DNA of 57,293 nucleotides from Mycobacterium gordonae (lineage in GTDB: Bacteria; Actinomycetota; Actinomycetes; Mycobacteriales; Mycobacteriaceae). The stretch is from NCBI RefSeq assembly GCF_002101675.1, contig NZ_LQOY01000089.1:1-57293 (forward strand). Direction: 5' to 3'. The notes under the pieces are model-generated. The model saw nothing but the letters and a program-made list of their open reading frames with translations. It was not told the DNA's origin and did no database searches. The translations under genes were made by a program, and so were the position numbers. This document shows positions 11,501-20,650 of this stretch, one piece after another. Position 1 is the first letter of the stretch, and the number at the start of each line of letters is the position of its first letter.

Positions 11501-14500
11501 CACAGCCCGATGGGTCAGGATCACCAACGGCGTACGCACGGTGTCTGCACGCTCCAGCCAACCCTGCAAACCGGCCAAGGCGCTGCGAGTCAGCGCGTGC
11601 ACCTCAGGCAGCACGTCACTGGACGGATCACCCACCGCCAAAACCCACACCACTCCGTCGGCCTGACCTAGATCGGGGTGGGTCACATCGGCATAGAGCC
11701 GGTGGTGGTGCAACACTGCCGGGAGCTGATCACGCTCGTCGCCGAGCACAACCCACCCCGGGGCGACGGGCGTGCCATTCGGCGGCCCGAAGGTGTTCTT
11801 CGGCAACGCCGGCCAGGACAGCTCCAACAAGCCCCCGTCCGGAGCGCCCGTCGCCGCGGGCTCAGCGACCGCAACCGGCGAATCACGAACACTGAGCGAA
11901 TCGATGCTGATCACCGCCGCCCCCGCCGGGTCCACCGCCTGTAGCCGGTAACGATCCACGCCGGTGCGCTCGAGTTGCACATACAACCGGGTGGCCGCCG
12001 TCGCGAACAACTTCACCCCGGCGAACGCCAACGGAACCCGCAACCCCGCCGGCCGGGCATCCGCACCGGCGCGGTCAAATACCCCCAACGGCTGCAACGC
12101 GGCATCCAGCAACGCCGGGTGGATCCCGTAGCCGTCCACGTCGGTGCCGGCGGGCAGTTCCACCTCGGCGCACACCACATCCGGTCGGGCGGGGTCACAC
12201 CCGACACCGCGCACCGATCGGAACAGCCCTCCGCAGTCCAAACCGTCAGCGGCCAACCGCGCATAGAAACCGTCGGGGTCGATGGCCTCCACAGCCGCAC
12301 GCGGGGGCGCGGTCGGCGCCACGGGCTGCTGCGCGCTCAACACACCGCCGGCATGCAACGTCCACCCCGACGGAGGCCGCTGCCCTCCGGCTCGGGCGTG
12401 CACCTCAAAGGCCCGCCGCCCATCAGGGTCGGCGGGTTGAACCAGGATCTGCACATCGGTGTGCGCCTGCTCGGAAAGCCGCAGCGCACTGTGCACCACC
12501 AATTCCTGGATGACCACACAGCCGGCCAGCACGCCGGCAGCCAACACCAGATCGATCAGGCCAGCCGCTGGAAACTCCACGGTGTCGTTGACCTTGCGGC
12601 CGGCCAGCCAGCCCTGCGCGCTGCACGACAACCTGCCACTGATCATGACCTGGTTTTGACCGGCCAGCTCGGTGACCGCACCCAACAACGGATGCTCAAC
12701 GGCACCCAACCCCGCGGCGCTGACGTCGACAGCCGCGGTGGGGGCCAGCCAATAACGACGACGCTCGAACGGATAAGTCGGCAAGGCGACAGCGTTGGCG
12801 TCTGGGTAAAGACGCTGCCAGGACGGGCTGTGCCCATAGAGGTGCAACCCGGACAATGCCGCACCGAGGCTGTCCATATCGGGCCGGTCACGGTGCAACG
12901 TGGCGACGACGGCTGAGCCGGAGCGCCCCGGCACACCGGCCAGGGTGTCGGTGATCGCCGGAGCCAGCACCGGGTGCGCCGCCAGCTCGACGAACGTGTG
13001 CTCACCGCGGCTGAGCAGCGCCAGCACACTGTCGTGGAAAAGGACCGGCTCGCGCAGGTTGGCGTACCAGTAGTCGGCGTTCATCGTGGCGGTGTCCAAC
13101 GGCTCACCCGATACGACGCCTTGCACCGTGGAATACAGCGGTATGCGGGCGGGCTGCGGCGCAAGGCCGGCCAGCTCGTGCAGGAGCTGGTCACGCAGCG
13201 CTTCAACCTGAGGGGAGTGGGACGCGTAATTCACCGCGATCAAGCGGACCTGGATACCGTCACGGTCACAGACCTCGATGAACCGCGTCACCGCGGCGAC
13301 ATCGCCGCTCACTACGGCGTGGGCGGGGCCGTTGACCGCGGCAATACCTACCTCGCCGCCCCAGCCGCGCAATCGCGACCGCAGCTGCTCCGCGGGTAGC
13401 AGTACCGACGCCATCGCCCCCACACCGGCCAGGTGCGTCAACGCGCGACTACGCAGCGCCACCACCTGAGCGGCCCGTTCCAGCGGAAGCGCCCCCGCCA
13501 CATACGCGGCAGCGATCTCACCCTGGGAATGCCCGACGACCGCATCAGGCTCAATCCCGTAGCTCGCCAGCACTTCGGCGAGCGCAACCATCACCGCAAA
13601 CAGCACCGGCTGGACCACGTCCACCCGCTCCAAGGAGGCAGCGTCGCCGTGCTGGCAGATGACATCACGCACCGACCAGCCGGTCCACGGTTGCAGCGCC
13701 TGATCACACTCATCCACCGCACGGGCGAACACGGGGTGCTGGTGGTAGAGGCCGGCCGCCATGGCCGGGTACTGGCCGCCCTGGCCCGGGAAGACGAACA
13801 CGATCTTGTCGGCCTGGGATACCAGATGATGACGGCTGACACCCCGGTGAGGGCGCTGGTCACGCAGCCCGGCCAAACCCGCCAACAGCTCCGCGCGTGG
13901 GTCAACGCCGGCGCCGGCCACGCTGATCACACCCCGATGCGGATGATGAGTGCGGGTGGTGGCCAAGCTGTAGGCCAGATCAGTCAGATCGAGCTCCGGG
14001 TGCGCGCTCACATGCTGGTAAAGCCGATCGGCCTGAGCGGCCAACGCGGCAGCGCTACGCGCCGAGACCGGCCAGAACCGCGGCACCGATTCCGCTGCCG
14101 GACTATCCACCACAGCCGGCGCCGGTGGCGGGGGGGCTTCCTGCAAGATCAGATGGGCGTTGGTGCCTGAAATGCCGAAACTGGACACCCCCGCACGACG
14201 CAGGTGCGCCCGGTCGTGTGGCCAGGGCTGAGAGTGCTGCAACAGGGCGAGCCCGCCGGCGTCCCAATCGATGTGCTCGCTGGGCATTTCCGCATGAAGG
14301 GTTTGCGGCAGGCGCTCGTGTTGCAGAGCCAGCACCATCTTGATGACACCCAGCACCCCGGCGGCGGCCTGGGTGTGACCGATGTTGGATTTTGACGAAC
14401 CCAGCCACAACGGACGCTCATCGTCCCGGGTCGGCCCGAACACCTGCGCGAGCGCGCCGGCCTCGATCGGATCACCCAACGCGGTACCGGTGCCGTGGGC

Positions 14501-17500
14501 CTCGACCGCGTCGATATCGTCGGGCGCCAACCCGCTGGCCTGCAAAGCTGCGCGGACGACACGCTGCTGGCTGGATCCGTTGGGTGCGGTCAACCCCAGA
14601 CCGCGCCCGTCCTGGTTGACCGCCGACCCGCAGATCAACGCCAACACCCGGTCCCCGTCACGCTGGGCATCGCAGAGCCGTTTGAGCACCACCAGCCCGG
14701 CACCTTCTGACCAGCCCGCGCCATCGGCAGCGGCCGAGAAAGCTTTACACCGCCCATCAGGGGCCACCCCGCGCAGCCGGCTGAACTCCACGAACATTGC
14801 CGGGGTGCACATCACCTGCACACCCCCGGCCAACGCCAGATCGCACTCACCCTGACGCAACGCCGACGCCGCCAGGTGCACGGCCACCAGCGACGACGAA
14901 CACGCCGTGTCCACCGTCATGGCCGGACCCTGCAGACCCAACGCATACGCCACCCGCCCCGAAAGCACACTGGTGGTTCGCCCGGTCAAGCGGTAGCCGT
15001 CCAGATCCCGCAACGCAGTACCGTCCAGGCCGTAATCGCTGGACTGTGCCCCCAAATACACCCCGGTGGCCGATCCCTCCAGCCCGTCCGGGGGCAGGCC
15101 GGCACGTTCCAACACCTCCCAGGCCAGCTCCAACACCAACCGCTGCTGGGGCTCCATCGCGGTGGCCTCACGCGCTGAGATGCCGAAGAACTGCGCGTCA
15201 AACGACTCCACGTCAGCCAAGAAACCGCCCTCGCGGGCGTAGGTCTTGCCTATCGCGTCGGGATCAGGATCGTAAAGGTCCCCGACATCCCAACGCTGGG
15301 GGAACCCGCCGATACCATCGCGGCCCTGATCGAGCAGGGTCCAAAAGCCCTCGGGATCTGTTATCCCGCCCGGGGTGCGGCACGCCATCGAGACGATCGC
15401 GATCGGCTCGTGCGCATCGACGGGCCCGGTACGGCGCGGGGCAACTCCACCACCGGTGGCGAGCATCCTGGCCAATCCCGCAACCGTGGGATGGTCGAAA
15501 ACCTCCACCGCGAACACCTCACGGCCCACCTCCCGGGTCAGCCGTGCGGCCAACTCGCTGACCCCGAGCGAGCTCAGACCCTGGTCCCCCAACGGCTGGT
15601 CAACCTCGACCAGGCCGGCGCGGACCCCCAGGACCGCGGCCACCTGTTCACGCACCGTGACAAGCAATTCGTCGGCCCGGCGCGTCTCACCGCCTCCGAC
15701 CGACACATCCGGCGCGCCGGCCGCCTCCTGCGAATCGGTCCCGAGTTCTTCACGAGTGCAGCGATCCACCAACAACGCCTGGGCTTCCAGACTGCCGTCA
15801 ATCAACCGGGCGCGGCATCGGGACCGCTGCACCTTGCCGCTGGTGGTTTTGCTCACGCTGCCGGGCGGGCCCAAAACCACTACCGCACAATGCAATTGAT
15901 GGTCTTTTAATACCGCCGCCCGCACTGCCTTGAGCACATCCCGCAACACCTCCGGGGAAGCATCCGGTCGCACCTCCACCAGGACCGCCACCGCTTCCCC
16001 GGCGCCTTCTTCGACCGCGAAGGCCGCGATCCCACCCGCCCTGATCGCGGGATGGCAATCACGCAGGCTGCCTTCGATATCTTGCGGGTGGATGTTGCGG
16101 CCGGCCACGATCAGCAGATCCTTGATCCGGCCGCACACATACAGCTCACCGTCGCGCAGGAACCCCAGATCCCCGGTCCTTAGATACCCGCGGCCACCGT
16201 CTACCCCAGCCAACCGAGCTTGGAAGGTGGCCCGGCTCGCCTCGGGAGCCCCCCAGTAACCGGCGGCCTTACTCGGCGAGTCCACCCAGATCTCGCCGAC
16301 CCGACCATCACCCAGTTCCACACAGGACACGGGGTCCACGATGCGCACATCGATGTCATCAGTCGGTTTGCCACAACCCATCAGCACCTGCGAAACGGGA
16401 CCGCCGTCGGGCACAGCGATCCGCTGGGTTTCGAGCAGGTTGCGGCCCACCCGCATACTCGAGCGGCCAAACACCGTTACCCCAACGGTGTGTTCGGCAA
16501 GACCGTACGCCGGGCAGAAGGTCTCCGGTCGCAATCCACTTATCGCGAATGCATCCAGGAAGTGGCTGGTGGTGTCCGCGCGCACCGGTTCAGCCGCGCT
16601 CATCACCACCTGCAGCGAGCTCAGATCCCACCCGGCGCGCTGCTCAGCGGTGGTTTTGCGCACCGCCAACTCATAACCGAAGTTGGGGGCAGCGGTGTGG
16701 GTCGCGCGCACCCGGTCCATGACTTCAAACCACAGAGCTGGCCGCTGCAGAAAGCTCAACGGTGACATCAGCGTCAACTCCGCGTTGCCTGCCAACGAGC
16801 TCAGGATGGCGCTGATCAGTCCGAAGTCGTGATACGGCGGCACCCAGAACACGGCCCGGGCTTCAAGGCCCAATCCCAGCAGCCTGCGGTTGAAATCAAG
16901 CTGGTGGGCGACGTTGCCATGAGTGATCACCACACCTTTGGGACTTGCGGTCGAACCCGACGTGTACTGCAGAAGAGCCGGCGTATCGGGGCCGGGGGCC
17001 CAATCGGGCGCCACCTCAGCAGAGGAGCCCGAACGCAAGCGGCCAGCCCGCGAGGTCACATGCCAGGAAAGATCGGCGGGCCACGCCACCGGGTTTGCGG
17101 TCACCAACGATTTAGCCGCGCCCAACCGGCGAGCACCGGCATAGCGCCGACTCGTCAGCACCGCTTTGGCACCACAGTCCGCCACCACCCGCCGGAAGCC
17201 GTCGATAGACCTCTGTGGATTGAACGGATCCGGCGGATATACCGGCACCGCGATCACCCCCGCGGCCATGCACCCCAGCAAGCTGCGCACGAAGTCCAAA
17301 CCAGGCGGATACACCAGCAACGCCCGATCACCAGGGGCCAGACCACAACGCCGCCGCAGAAACTCGGCCACCTCAACCATCTCGGTCACCACACCCGCGC
17401 GACTCATCGAGTCAGTCACACGACCTTGACCATTCACGAAGGAGATGGCCGCAGCGTCGGGTACCTGCGCCCCCAGCTGCCGAACCCGCTCCACTAGTAA

Positions 17501-17506
17501 TGACAT
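5537..17506 (-). CDS. Hybrid FAAL-PKS-NRPS megasynthase (lipopeptide initiation)
   Basis: Starts a lipopeptide. Domains, with approximate residues counted from ATG 17506: fatty acyl-AMP ligase 1-575 (YTSGST near 180), ACP 605-690 (GLSSLG, Ser645), ketosynthase 699-1125 (DTACSSS, Cys869; EAHGTGT; NIGHTQ), acyltransferase 1230-1530 (GHSQGE and YASH, methylmalonyl-type), dehydratase-like 1600-1890 (catalytic His replaced by Arg near 1637), ketoreductase 2085-2280 ([21 protein letters not shown]), ACP (GIDSLTALE, Ser about 2404), condensation 2466-2886 (HHMVMDG), adenylation 2900-3420 (code D-F-W-S-V-G-M-V-H-K, threonine-like), PCP (GGDSIS, Ser about 3465) and epimerase 3516-3969 ([22 protein letters not shown]). 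No ER domain is seen. ATG 17506 is preferred to GTG 17521 because a G-rich ribosome-binding site lies just upstream of it. Predicted product: alpha-methyl-beta-hydroxyacyl-D-(allo-)Thr on the carrier, handed to the next NRPS. Domain calls are firm; product chemistry is inferred. Confidence 0.96.
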   Translation of the reverse strand: MSLLVERVRQLGAQVPDAAAISFVNGQGRVTDSMSRAGVVTEMVEVAEFLRRRCGLAPGDRALLVYPPGLDFVRSLLGCMAAGVIAVPVYPPDPFNPQRSIDGFRRVVADCGAKAVLTSRRYAGARRLGAAKSLVTANPVAWPADLSWHVTSRAGRLRSGSSAEVAPDWAPGPDTPALLQYTSGSTASPKGVVITHGNVAHQLDFNRRLLGLGLEARAVFWVPPYHDFGLISAILSSLAGNAELTLMSPLSFLQRPALWFEVMDRVRATHTAAPNFGYELAVRKTTAEQRAGWDLSSLQVVMSAAEPVRADTTSHFLDAFAISGLRPETFCPAYGLAEHTVGVTVFGRSSMRVGRNLLETQRIAVPDGGPVSQVLMGCGKPTDDIDVRIVDPVSCVELGDGRVGEIWVDSPSKAAGYWGAPEASRATFQARLAGVDGGRGYLRTGDLGFLRDGELYVCGRIKDLLIVAGRNIHPQDIEGSLRDCHPAIRAGGIAAFAVEEGAGEAVAVLVEVRPDASPEVLRDVLKAVRAAVLKDHQLHCAVVVLGPPGSVSKTTSGKVQRSRCRARLIDGSLEAQALLVDRCTREELGTDSQEAAGAPDVSVGGGETRRADELLVTVREQVAAVLGVRAGLVEVDQPLGDQGLSSLGVSELAARLTREVGREVFAVEVFDHPTVAGLARMLATGGGVAPRRTGPVDAHEPIAIVSMACRTPGGITDPEGFWTLLDQGRDGIGGFPQRWDVGDLYDPDPDAIGKTYAREGGFLADVESFDAQFFGISAREATAMEPQQRLVLELAWEVLERAGLPPDGLEGSATGVYLGAQSSDYGLDGTALRDLDGYRLTGRTTSVLSGRVAYALGLQGPAMTVDTACSSSLVAVHLAASALRQGECDLALAGGVQVMCTPAMFVEFSRLRGVAPDGRCKAFSAAADGAGWSEGAGLVVLKRLCDAQRDGDRVLALICGSAVNQDGRGLGLTAPNGSSQQRVVRAALQASGLAPDDIDAVEAHGTGTALGDPIEAGALAQVFGPTRDDERPLWLGSSKSNIGHTQAAAGVLGVIKMVLALQHERLPQTLHAEMPSEHIDWDAGGLALLQHSQPWPHDRAHLRRAGVSSFGISGTNAHLILQEAPPPPAPAVVDSPAAESVPRFWPVSARSAAALAAQADRLYQHVSAHPELDLTDLAYSLATTRTHHPHRGVISVAGAGVDPRAELLAGLAGLRDQRPHRGVSRHHLVSQADKIVFVFPGQGGQYPAMAAGLYHQHPVFARAVDECDQALQPWTGWSVRDVICQHGDAASLERVDVVQPVLFAVMVALAEVLASYGIEPDAVVGHSQGEIAAAYVAGALPLERAAQVVALRSRALTHLAGVGAMASVLLPAEQLRSRLRGWGGEVGIAAVNGPAHAVVSGDVAAVTRFIEVCDRDGIQVRLIAVNYASHSPQVEALRDQLLHELAGLAPQPARIPLYSTVQGVVSGEPLDTATMNADYWYANLREPVLFHDSVLALLSRGEHTFVELAAHPVLAPAITDTLAGVPGRSGSAVVATLHRDRPDMDSLGAALSGLHLYGHSPSWQRLYPDANAVALPTYPFERRRYWLAPTAAVDVSAAGLGAVEHPLLGAVTELAGQNQVMISGRLSCSAQGWLAGRKVNDTVEFPAAGLIDLVLAAGVLAGCVVIQELVVHSALRLSEQAHTDVQILVQPADPDGRRAFEVHARAGGQRPPSGWTLHAGGVLSAQQPVAPTAPPRAAVEAIDPDGFYARLAADGLDCGGLFRSVRGVGCDPARPDVVCAEVELPAGTDVDGYGIHPALLDAALQPLGVFDRAGADARPAGLRVPLAFAGVKLFATAATRLYVQLERTGVDRYRLQAVDPAGAAVISIDSLSVRDSPVAVAEPAATGAPDGGLLELSWPALPKNTFGPPNGTPVAPGWVVLGDERDQLPAVLHHHRLYADVTHPDLGQADGVVWVLAVGDPSSDVLPEVHALTRSALAGLQGWLERADTVRTPLVILTHRAVQVGVDDEAPDLTHAALWALVHSAQNEHPGRITLVDIDDSPASGEVLSAVLSQRLDGESQLAVRRGVAHVPRVVRTSASPAPPTVFDPEGTVLVTGGTGMLGGIFAEHLITRYGVRHLLLVSRRGPAAPGAGELRERLIRLGAQVGIAACDVTDPAEVSALRAAIPAEHPLRAVIHTAARLDDALVSDMTGAQLDAVLAAKADSAWHLHRLTAELDLDAFIVFSSVAGVLGGPGQANYAAANAFLDALAQLRNHHQLPATSLAWGYWETASTMTAEVGSIERARFARTGMTPISTSDGLALFDAALNCRQPALITAPISAPALARLARTNALPAIMSALTTALRHAASAGPDNLTARLAGLTPEQQHATLTALVTHTSATVLAYPDPDALDPDRPFKDLGIDSLTALELRNSLSAQTGLTLPVTSVLDQATPAGLAAYLTELLTAAAARPAYQPSETAGATGRRFPLTRPQLDVWFAHETSTMVAEWQAGLFVVIEGMVDAEALNVAIRRAMQDAEPMRVAVLQDQSRIVQQVMDYPTVETEFHDLRHEQHPVQEAHRIAAEIQETPMPLTGPLFKFAFMRTRVDEFYLFLCGHHMVMDGYSMGLLIDRIATVYSAVVRGAAIPPTPFGSLQDMVECEHDYEASDDYLQDRDYWTENLPRENTSQSVLPPTSTRQVWAAALPVQLDPVVVARIREVSGASGLSQQSLITAACALLVQRWYATGSEIVIDFPVSRRVSPESHTFAGMVAGWVPLVLQASPESSVAGFWEHVDQRVREAIRHQRFPVHALEGGAGLRATTQAHNRAWVNFIPFTTPAPFHNATVSTAYSSRAVSGRFNFVFARAGGRLFFSTEGHGPLSVFGVADLARRLESLVMAMTADPSRRLSSIDVLDAPEHARLDGWGNRAVLAGRAPTPLVSVPALFTAQVARTPDAVAVTFEGRSMSYREVEQAANRLAHLLADHGAGPGQYVGLLLERSAPAIVAILAVLKTGAAYLPIDPSLPDARIEFMLTDAAPLVALSTGGLCSRLDGCRLAVIDVADPRIRACPDTSLPGPAPDDIAYLIYTSGTTGVPKGVAITHHNITQLLASLQARLPAAGVWTQTHSYAFDFSVWEIFGALLQGGRLVVVPDEVARSPQDISELLVTEEVSVLSQTPSAFYALQTALQTSGALSPDLGQQLKLQAVVFGGEALQPQRLRTWLHNHPGLPRLINMYGITETTVHASFREIVAGDADGTASPIGVPLAHLGIFVLDGWLRPMPAGVVGEVYVSGAGLGVGYWRRAGLTASRFVACPFTEPGSPEARMYRTGDLAWWGADGQLFYAGRADEQVKIRGYRIECGEVRAALAELDGVETAVVVAREDRPGDKRLVGYVTETAPGTAEPAAIRAALAERLPRYMVPAAVVVLDALPLTVNGKLDTRALPAPEYQGVERYRAPAGSVEELLAGIYAQVLGVQRVGVDDSFFELGGDSISSMQVVARARMAGLVLRPRDVFVEQTVAGLARVAGVADGEVGPVDEGVGPVVATPIMCWLRGMQGPVEQFNQTMVVQAPDGVSEADVVVVLQALLDRHAMLRLRVEPGIGLGASDWSLTVPEAGSVQARRCLHAVDALSEAALVTAQSRLDPAAGVMLSALWVPESGQLALIIHHLAVDTVSWHILLEDLNIAWAQHHSGQPIALPAVGTSFARWASLLAEHAHTADVVAQAEAWRQVTATPAALPAVQPAVDTLATAGHLSMSLDAETTRMLLGEVPAAFHAGVQDILLIALGLAVAEFWGTGGAAIGIDVEGHGRHEELAPDVDLSRTVGWFTTKYPVALTVGGVSWAHVTAGHAAVGAVVKDAKEQLRALPDPLSYGVLRYLNDDVDLAGPDPPVGFNYLGRLGAAADLSDGLWRVSWESLSLIGAASDIPTPLAHTVELNAATVETETGPQLHADWTWAPSAVDHTKVSQLGRLWFEALAGICAHVRGGGGGLTPSDVALTDLSQQQIQELERQYADS

Positions 17507-17980
17507 GACCAGCCCCCACACTGAGGTGTTTCTGGCTCAGCCGTGGTGGGCTGTGTCGATCTCGTAGTCGACGTGCGGTATCGGCGAATAGTGTTGCGCG
17601 GCGCCGATTCCGACGCCATCCTCATACGACGGGTTTCTCACGCGCCGCTCTGAGCAACTTCATGCAGCTGCTCCGAGACAGCCCTGGCGCGACAAATCGC
17701 GCCGGGCTTTGTGGTCAATGGTCATCACTTATCGCGTTCTAATCTTCTTGCCGCCCCCGCAGATAGGAACCGAGCCATTTCAGCACGGCGCAGCTACCGG
17801 GAACAAGGGACAAAAGTCCTTAATCCGTCACGTGCACAGCGTGATTGCTGGGCAAACAGATCCTCCGAAGCCACCTATTGGCCAGCAAGACCGCCGGCCA
17901 ATATCGGCACCGCACTTCCGCACTTGGGGGCATTCACGGCGACCTACCTCCGCGGCGCCGGACCCGGAAGAAAAGGACGC
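17507..17980. other. 474-bp gene-free leader between mbtH-like gene and megasynthase
   Basis: No reading frame here has convincing codon use or family similarity on either strand. The stretch lies upstream of the megasynthase on the minus strand and is long for a gap between co-directional genes, so it may carry a separate promoter or a long 5' leader. It contains one strong hairpin, listed separately. I could not assign promoter boxes with confidence. Confidence 0.5.
17680..17708. promoter_or_regulatory. Hairpin in the megasynthase leader
   Basis: Arms 17680-17692 and 17697-17708 pair over 12 bp (AGCCC then GGCGCGA against TCGCGCC then GGGCT), with one bulged T and a CAAA loop. There is no T-run after it on either strand, so it is not a typical intrinsic terminator. 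It could be an attenuator, an RNA-stability element or a protein-binding site ahead of the megasynthase. Confidence 0.45.
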
Positions 17981-18211
17981 TTAGTTATCGTTCGCCCGTT
18001 GCTCGGCGAGCCGGTCACGCAGACTTTTGGGCCGGATATCGGGCCAGTTCTGTTCGATGTAGTCCAGGCAGTCCGCTCGTGGTGCCTCGCCGAAGACCAC
18101 CCGCCAGCCGTCGGGGACGTCGGCGAAGGTCGGCCATAGGCTGTGCTGCTCTTCGTCGTTGATCAAGACGAAGAAGCTGCCATTCTCGTCGTCAAACGGA
18201 TTGACGCTCAC
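17981..18211 (-). CDS. MbtH-like NRPS accessory protein
   Basis: Small (76-residue) partner that binds NRPS adenylation domains and supports their folding or activity. The family hallmarks are present: N-terminal NPFDD, then [18 protein letters not shown] and a C-terminal [12 protein letters not shown] segment. The start is GTG 18211, giving the usual MSVNPFDD opening and the usual family length. It lies on the same strand just upstream of the megasynthase, which contains one adenylation domain, and the following NRPS has at least two more. It is therefore the probable cognate MbtH of this line rather than the mycobactin one. It may share a transcript with the upstream methyltransferase (102-bp gap). 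Confidence 0.95.
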   Translation of the reverse strand: MSVNPFDDENGSFFVLINDEEQHSLWPTFADVPDGWRVVFGEAPRADCLDYIEQNWPDIRPKSLRDRLAEQRANDN

Positions 18212-18313
18212 GGGTCAACTCCTGATCGATTCGGCTGCGGTGGTGAGGGGTGTCTTGCGTGTGTCGAAGATACCGTTGTCGATCAGATTATGTCGGACTG
18301 CCGGCCAGCGCGC

Positions 18314-19069
18314 TCACGCGTGACCCAACACCAACAACTCCCCGGTCAGCGTCCCGTCTTCGAGCAGTCTCCCGATCCGTGAGCTCTGCCGCTCGGCCAG
18401 CTGCCAGGCCTCGGTATGTCCGTGCCGCCGGGTCAGCCCATCCGTCACGGCATCCATCCGCTCGTTCCATTCCTGTGGAATCGACGGCAGCTCAGCGGTT
18501 CTCAGCCACTCCTTGACATGCAGCCCGGACTGGTCCACCAATTGCCGCAACCGGTCAGGCGTCGGAAAGTGGTTCGCCTCGAGCTCATCGTTCGGCAACT
18601 CCCGGTGGGCCACGAAGGCGAGCAATCCGATTCGACCGCCGCGGCGCACCGTGCGGTGCAATTCGGCAAGCAGCGCAAGCTGATCCGGAGTGGTGCACAA
18701 GACTCCGAGTGACCACGCAGCGTCACAGCTCGCCTCCGCCAACGGCAGTTTCGACCCCACCGCCTGCAACACCGGATGCCCGAACAGCCTCTTGGCGGCG
18801 CGACACGCGCCCGCCTCCGGCTCAACGAGTACCGGCCGCAGCTCTCGACGTTGCGCCGCATACGCGGCCGGTCCGCCGACGCCCGCTCCGCAGTCCAAAA
18901 ACGTTGCACCGCTGCCTATTTCCATCCGCTCGATGAGCCAGTCCAGCGCCGCGGGGCTACCACTGCCCCGGCAGCCCGCCGGCACGTGATAGTCCGGGCC
19001 GAGATCGGCGGCGACCTGCGCGGTCCACTCCGCGACCGTGTCGAACTCCGCCTGCATCGCCTCGGTCAC
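18314..19069 (-). CDS. Class I SAM-dependent methyltransferase
   Basis: A 251-residue protein with a Rossmann-type methyltransferase core: motif I FLDCGAGVGGP near residues 56-67, an acidic residue ending strand 2 (LVEPEAG), and a motif-IV-like segment SLGVLCTTPDQ. The substrate cannot be read from sequence. Translation starts at GTG 19069, inside the end of the MTHFR-like gene (GTGA overlap), so the two are almost certainly made together. Because it sits immediately upstream of the MbtH/NRPS genes, it is a candidate tailoring enzyme for the lipopeptide (O- or N-methylation). It could instead belong to the one-carbon gene it overlaps. Confidence 0.85.
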   Translation of the reverse strand: MTEAMQAEFDTVAEWTAQVAADLGPDYHVPAGCRGSGSPAALDWLIERMEIGSGATFLDCGAGVGGPAAYAAQRRELRPVLVEPEAGACRAAKRLFGHPVLQAVGSKLPLAEASCDAAWSLGVLCTTPDQLALLAELHRTVRRGGRIGLLAFVAHRELPNDELEANHFPTPDRLRQLVDQSGLHVKEWLRTAELPSIPQEWNERMDAVTDGLTRRHGHTEAWQLAERQSSRIGRLLEDGTLTGELLVLGHA

Positions 19070-20046
19070 GACGACACCCCCTCCCGAATGAGCCGGCCTA
19101 CCTCCGCCTTGATCTCGGCGCCGACGCGAGCACCCGAAGCAGAGCCCAGCCCCGATACGTTCACACCTGCCACGCCCTCGATTGACAGCAGAGCCCGCGC
19201 TTCCTCGACAGCGGCCGAGATCCCTGCCGCAATCGGATCCGCCGCGCCCAGGACGCGCTCCGTCACGGCCGGATCCAGTTCGAGGCCGGGCAAGCCCTTC
19301 AGCACGGCCGCCGACACGCTGTCGGTGAAGACGGCTACCGCTGCGATCACCGGTATCGACAAGCCCTGCGCCCGAGCGCTTTTCATGAAATCCGCGATCA
19401 TGTCGGGTAACGGCACATGGTTGAGAACCGCCAGCGCCGCACCGGCCCGCTGTTTCTCCACCAGCCGGGCGGGTCTGGCAGCGATGGGTGGAGCCGTGGG
19501 CGTCTCCGGTGCCGCAGGAAGCACCCCGAGCGATGCGGCCAGCGACACCAGCCGCAGCCCGTCCAGGTCGAAGGTCTGCGTGACGTCCGGTCGCACGTCA
19601 TAGCCGCGCCCGTCCCCGGTCACGCAGAGCACGGTGTCGACGCCGATGGTGCGCAGACCCCGGAGTTCCTGCTCCAGAACGACCCGGTTGCGATCCCGGC
19701 ACGACAACGTGATCCACGGCGTCACGCCCGCGTCCAGCAGTAGCGATCCCATCAGCGTGGGCGGAAAGTCCGGCCTGTTCTGGTGTTCGCCGACCAGGAC
19801 GGCGTCACAGGAGGGCGCCAGCACGGCTGCGGTGGCCGCGACGTCATCCCGATCGAAGGGCGTGCAACTGAAGTCGGTCAGCACCAGCGGGGCCGCCGCC
19901 GCCGGCCGGTCCACCACCAACGGCCCCGACCAGGGCACGAAGTCAACGAATGCACAAGCGCCGGAACGCATTTCACACTGCCCGTCGGGACGCACACCAC
20001 CACACGGCCCGAATTCCATCCGTTTCGGGCAACCAGAAGTCACCAC
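19066..20046 (-). CDS. Methylenetetrahydrofolate reductase-like protein with N-terminal Cys motif
   Basis: A 326-residue protein of the MTHFR superfamily. Residues 6-24 form a Cys-rich motif (CPKRMEFGPCGG...GQCE) like the zinc-binding MTHFR_C/MetV domain, but here it is at the N-terminus. A TIM-barrel-like region follows, with LTDFSCTPFDRDD, LVGEHQNRPDFPPT and VLCVTGDGRGYD, the last resembling the folate-binding GD region of MTHFR. It would be expected to interconvert methylene- and methyl-tetrahydrofolate, but non-canonical flavin-poor MTHFR-like proteins are reported in mycobacteria and the exact reaction is unproven. It starts at GTG 20046, directly abutting the preceding stop, and overlaps the methyltransferase start by 4 nt. 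A link between methyl supply and methyl transfer is inferred. Confidence 0.75.
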   Translation of the reverse strand: MVTSGCPKRMEFGPCGGVRPDGQCEMRSGACAFVDFVPWSGPLVVDRPAAAAPLVLTDFSCTPFDRDDVAATAAVLAPSCDAVLVGEHQNRPDFPPTLMGSLLLDAGVTPWITLSCRDRNRVVLEQELRGLRTIGVDTVLCVTGDGRGYDVRPDVTQTFDLDGLRLVSLAASLGVLPAAPETPTAPPIAARPARLVEKQRAGAALAVLNHVPLPDMIADFMKSARAQGLSIPVIAAVAVFTDSVSAAVLKGLPGLELDPAVTERVLGAADPIAAGISAAVEEARALLSIEGVAGVNVSGLGSASGARVGAEIKAEVGRLIREGVSS

Positions 20047-20511
20047 TCAGTCGGTGCCCAGTACGCCGTTGACCGGTTGGACCGCAACGTAATCCATCGG
20101 CGGCCCGTCTCCATTGCCCAGCTCGCGGTGGGCTACCGCGGTTGCGAGGGCGGTGCCGTTGCGGATGGTTCCGATGATGTCCACTTCGTCGTTCACCGCG
20201 AACTGGCTTCCGGTCCTGGTGATGACGGCGGTCTGTGGGGTGACCAGATAGGTGCGGATGATGCCGTCCTGGCTGCGTGCGGTGACCGACTCCTCCGACA
20301 CCGCGATCAGCGTCCCTTGCTGGCTGATGTGCTGGTCGACGGGTGGCGGCGGCGGGTGCCCCGGCCCGGCCGCATTCACCAGTAACGCGGCTAATGCCGC
20401 GGCCACAATCATGGAACCGAAAGCGATGCTCCACACCTTGCCAAATACACCGGTGAAAGGACTCCTTCGGTCTCGCTTCGGCGACTCGCTCATGCGGTGC
20501 TTGGCGCTCAT
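20047..20511 (-). CDS. Membrane-anchored protein with DUF5666-like extracytoplasmic domain
   Basis: A 154-residue protein. A basic cytoplasmic N-terminus is followed by one hydrophobic segment (about 28-47), a proline run (PPPPP), and a beta-rich domain with repeated short strands (GTLIAVSEESVTARS, VNDEVDIIGTIRNG). The second half resembles the DUF5666 type of small beta-barrel; this assignment is by appearance only. It starts at ATG 20511. Its stop codon touches the start of the MTHFR-like gene, so it is in the same operon. No enzymatic motif is visible; function unknown. Confidence 0.75.
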   Translation of the reverse strand: MSAKHRMSESPKRDRRSPFTGVFGKVWSIAFGSMIVAAALAALLVNAAGPGHPPPPPVDQHISQQGTLIAVSEESVTARSQDGIIRTYLVTPQTAVITRTGSQFAVNDEVDIIGTIRNGTALATAVAHRELGNGDGPPMDYVAVQPVNGVLGTD

Positions 20512-20650
20512 CCTGGGTACCTCTTCCAGCGGTTTCAGGCCGCCGAATGCAGACGGTTTGCGAATCAGGTCTTCGCACTCGGAATTACCCGAAGCCCAGC
20601 CGCGGTAAACCGCGGCGCAAATATCGGACCTTTATTTCGGTTGGTCCCGG

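Noticed and set aside
17709..17984. 91-residue plus-strand frame in the leader
   Set aside because: No ribosome-binding site, no family, and irregular codon use; treated as non-coding.
5537..18211. Mycobactin or glycopeptidolipid locus
   Set aside because: There is no salicylate or hydroxylysine logic, no mbt neighbours, and the FAAL-PKS-NRPS fusion differs from mps1/mps2.
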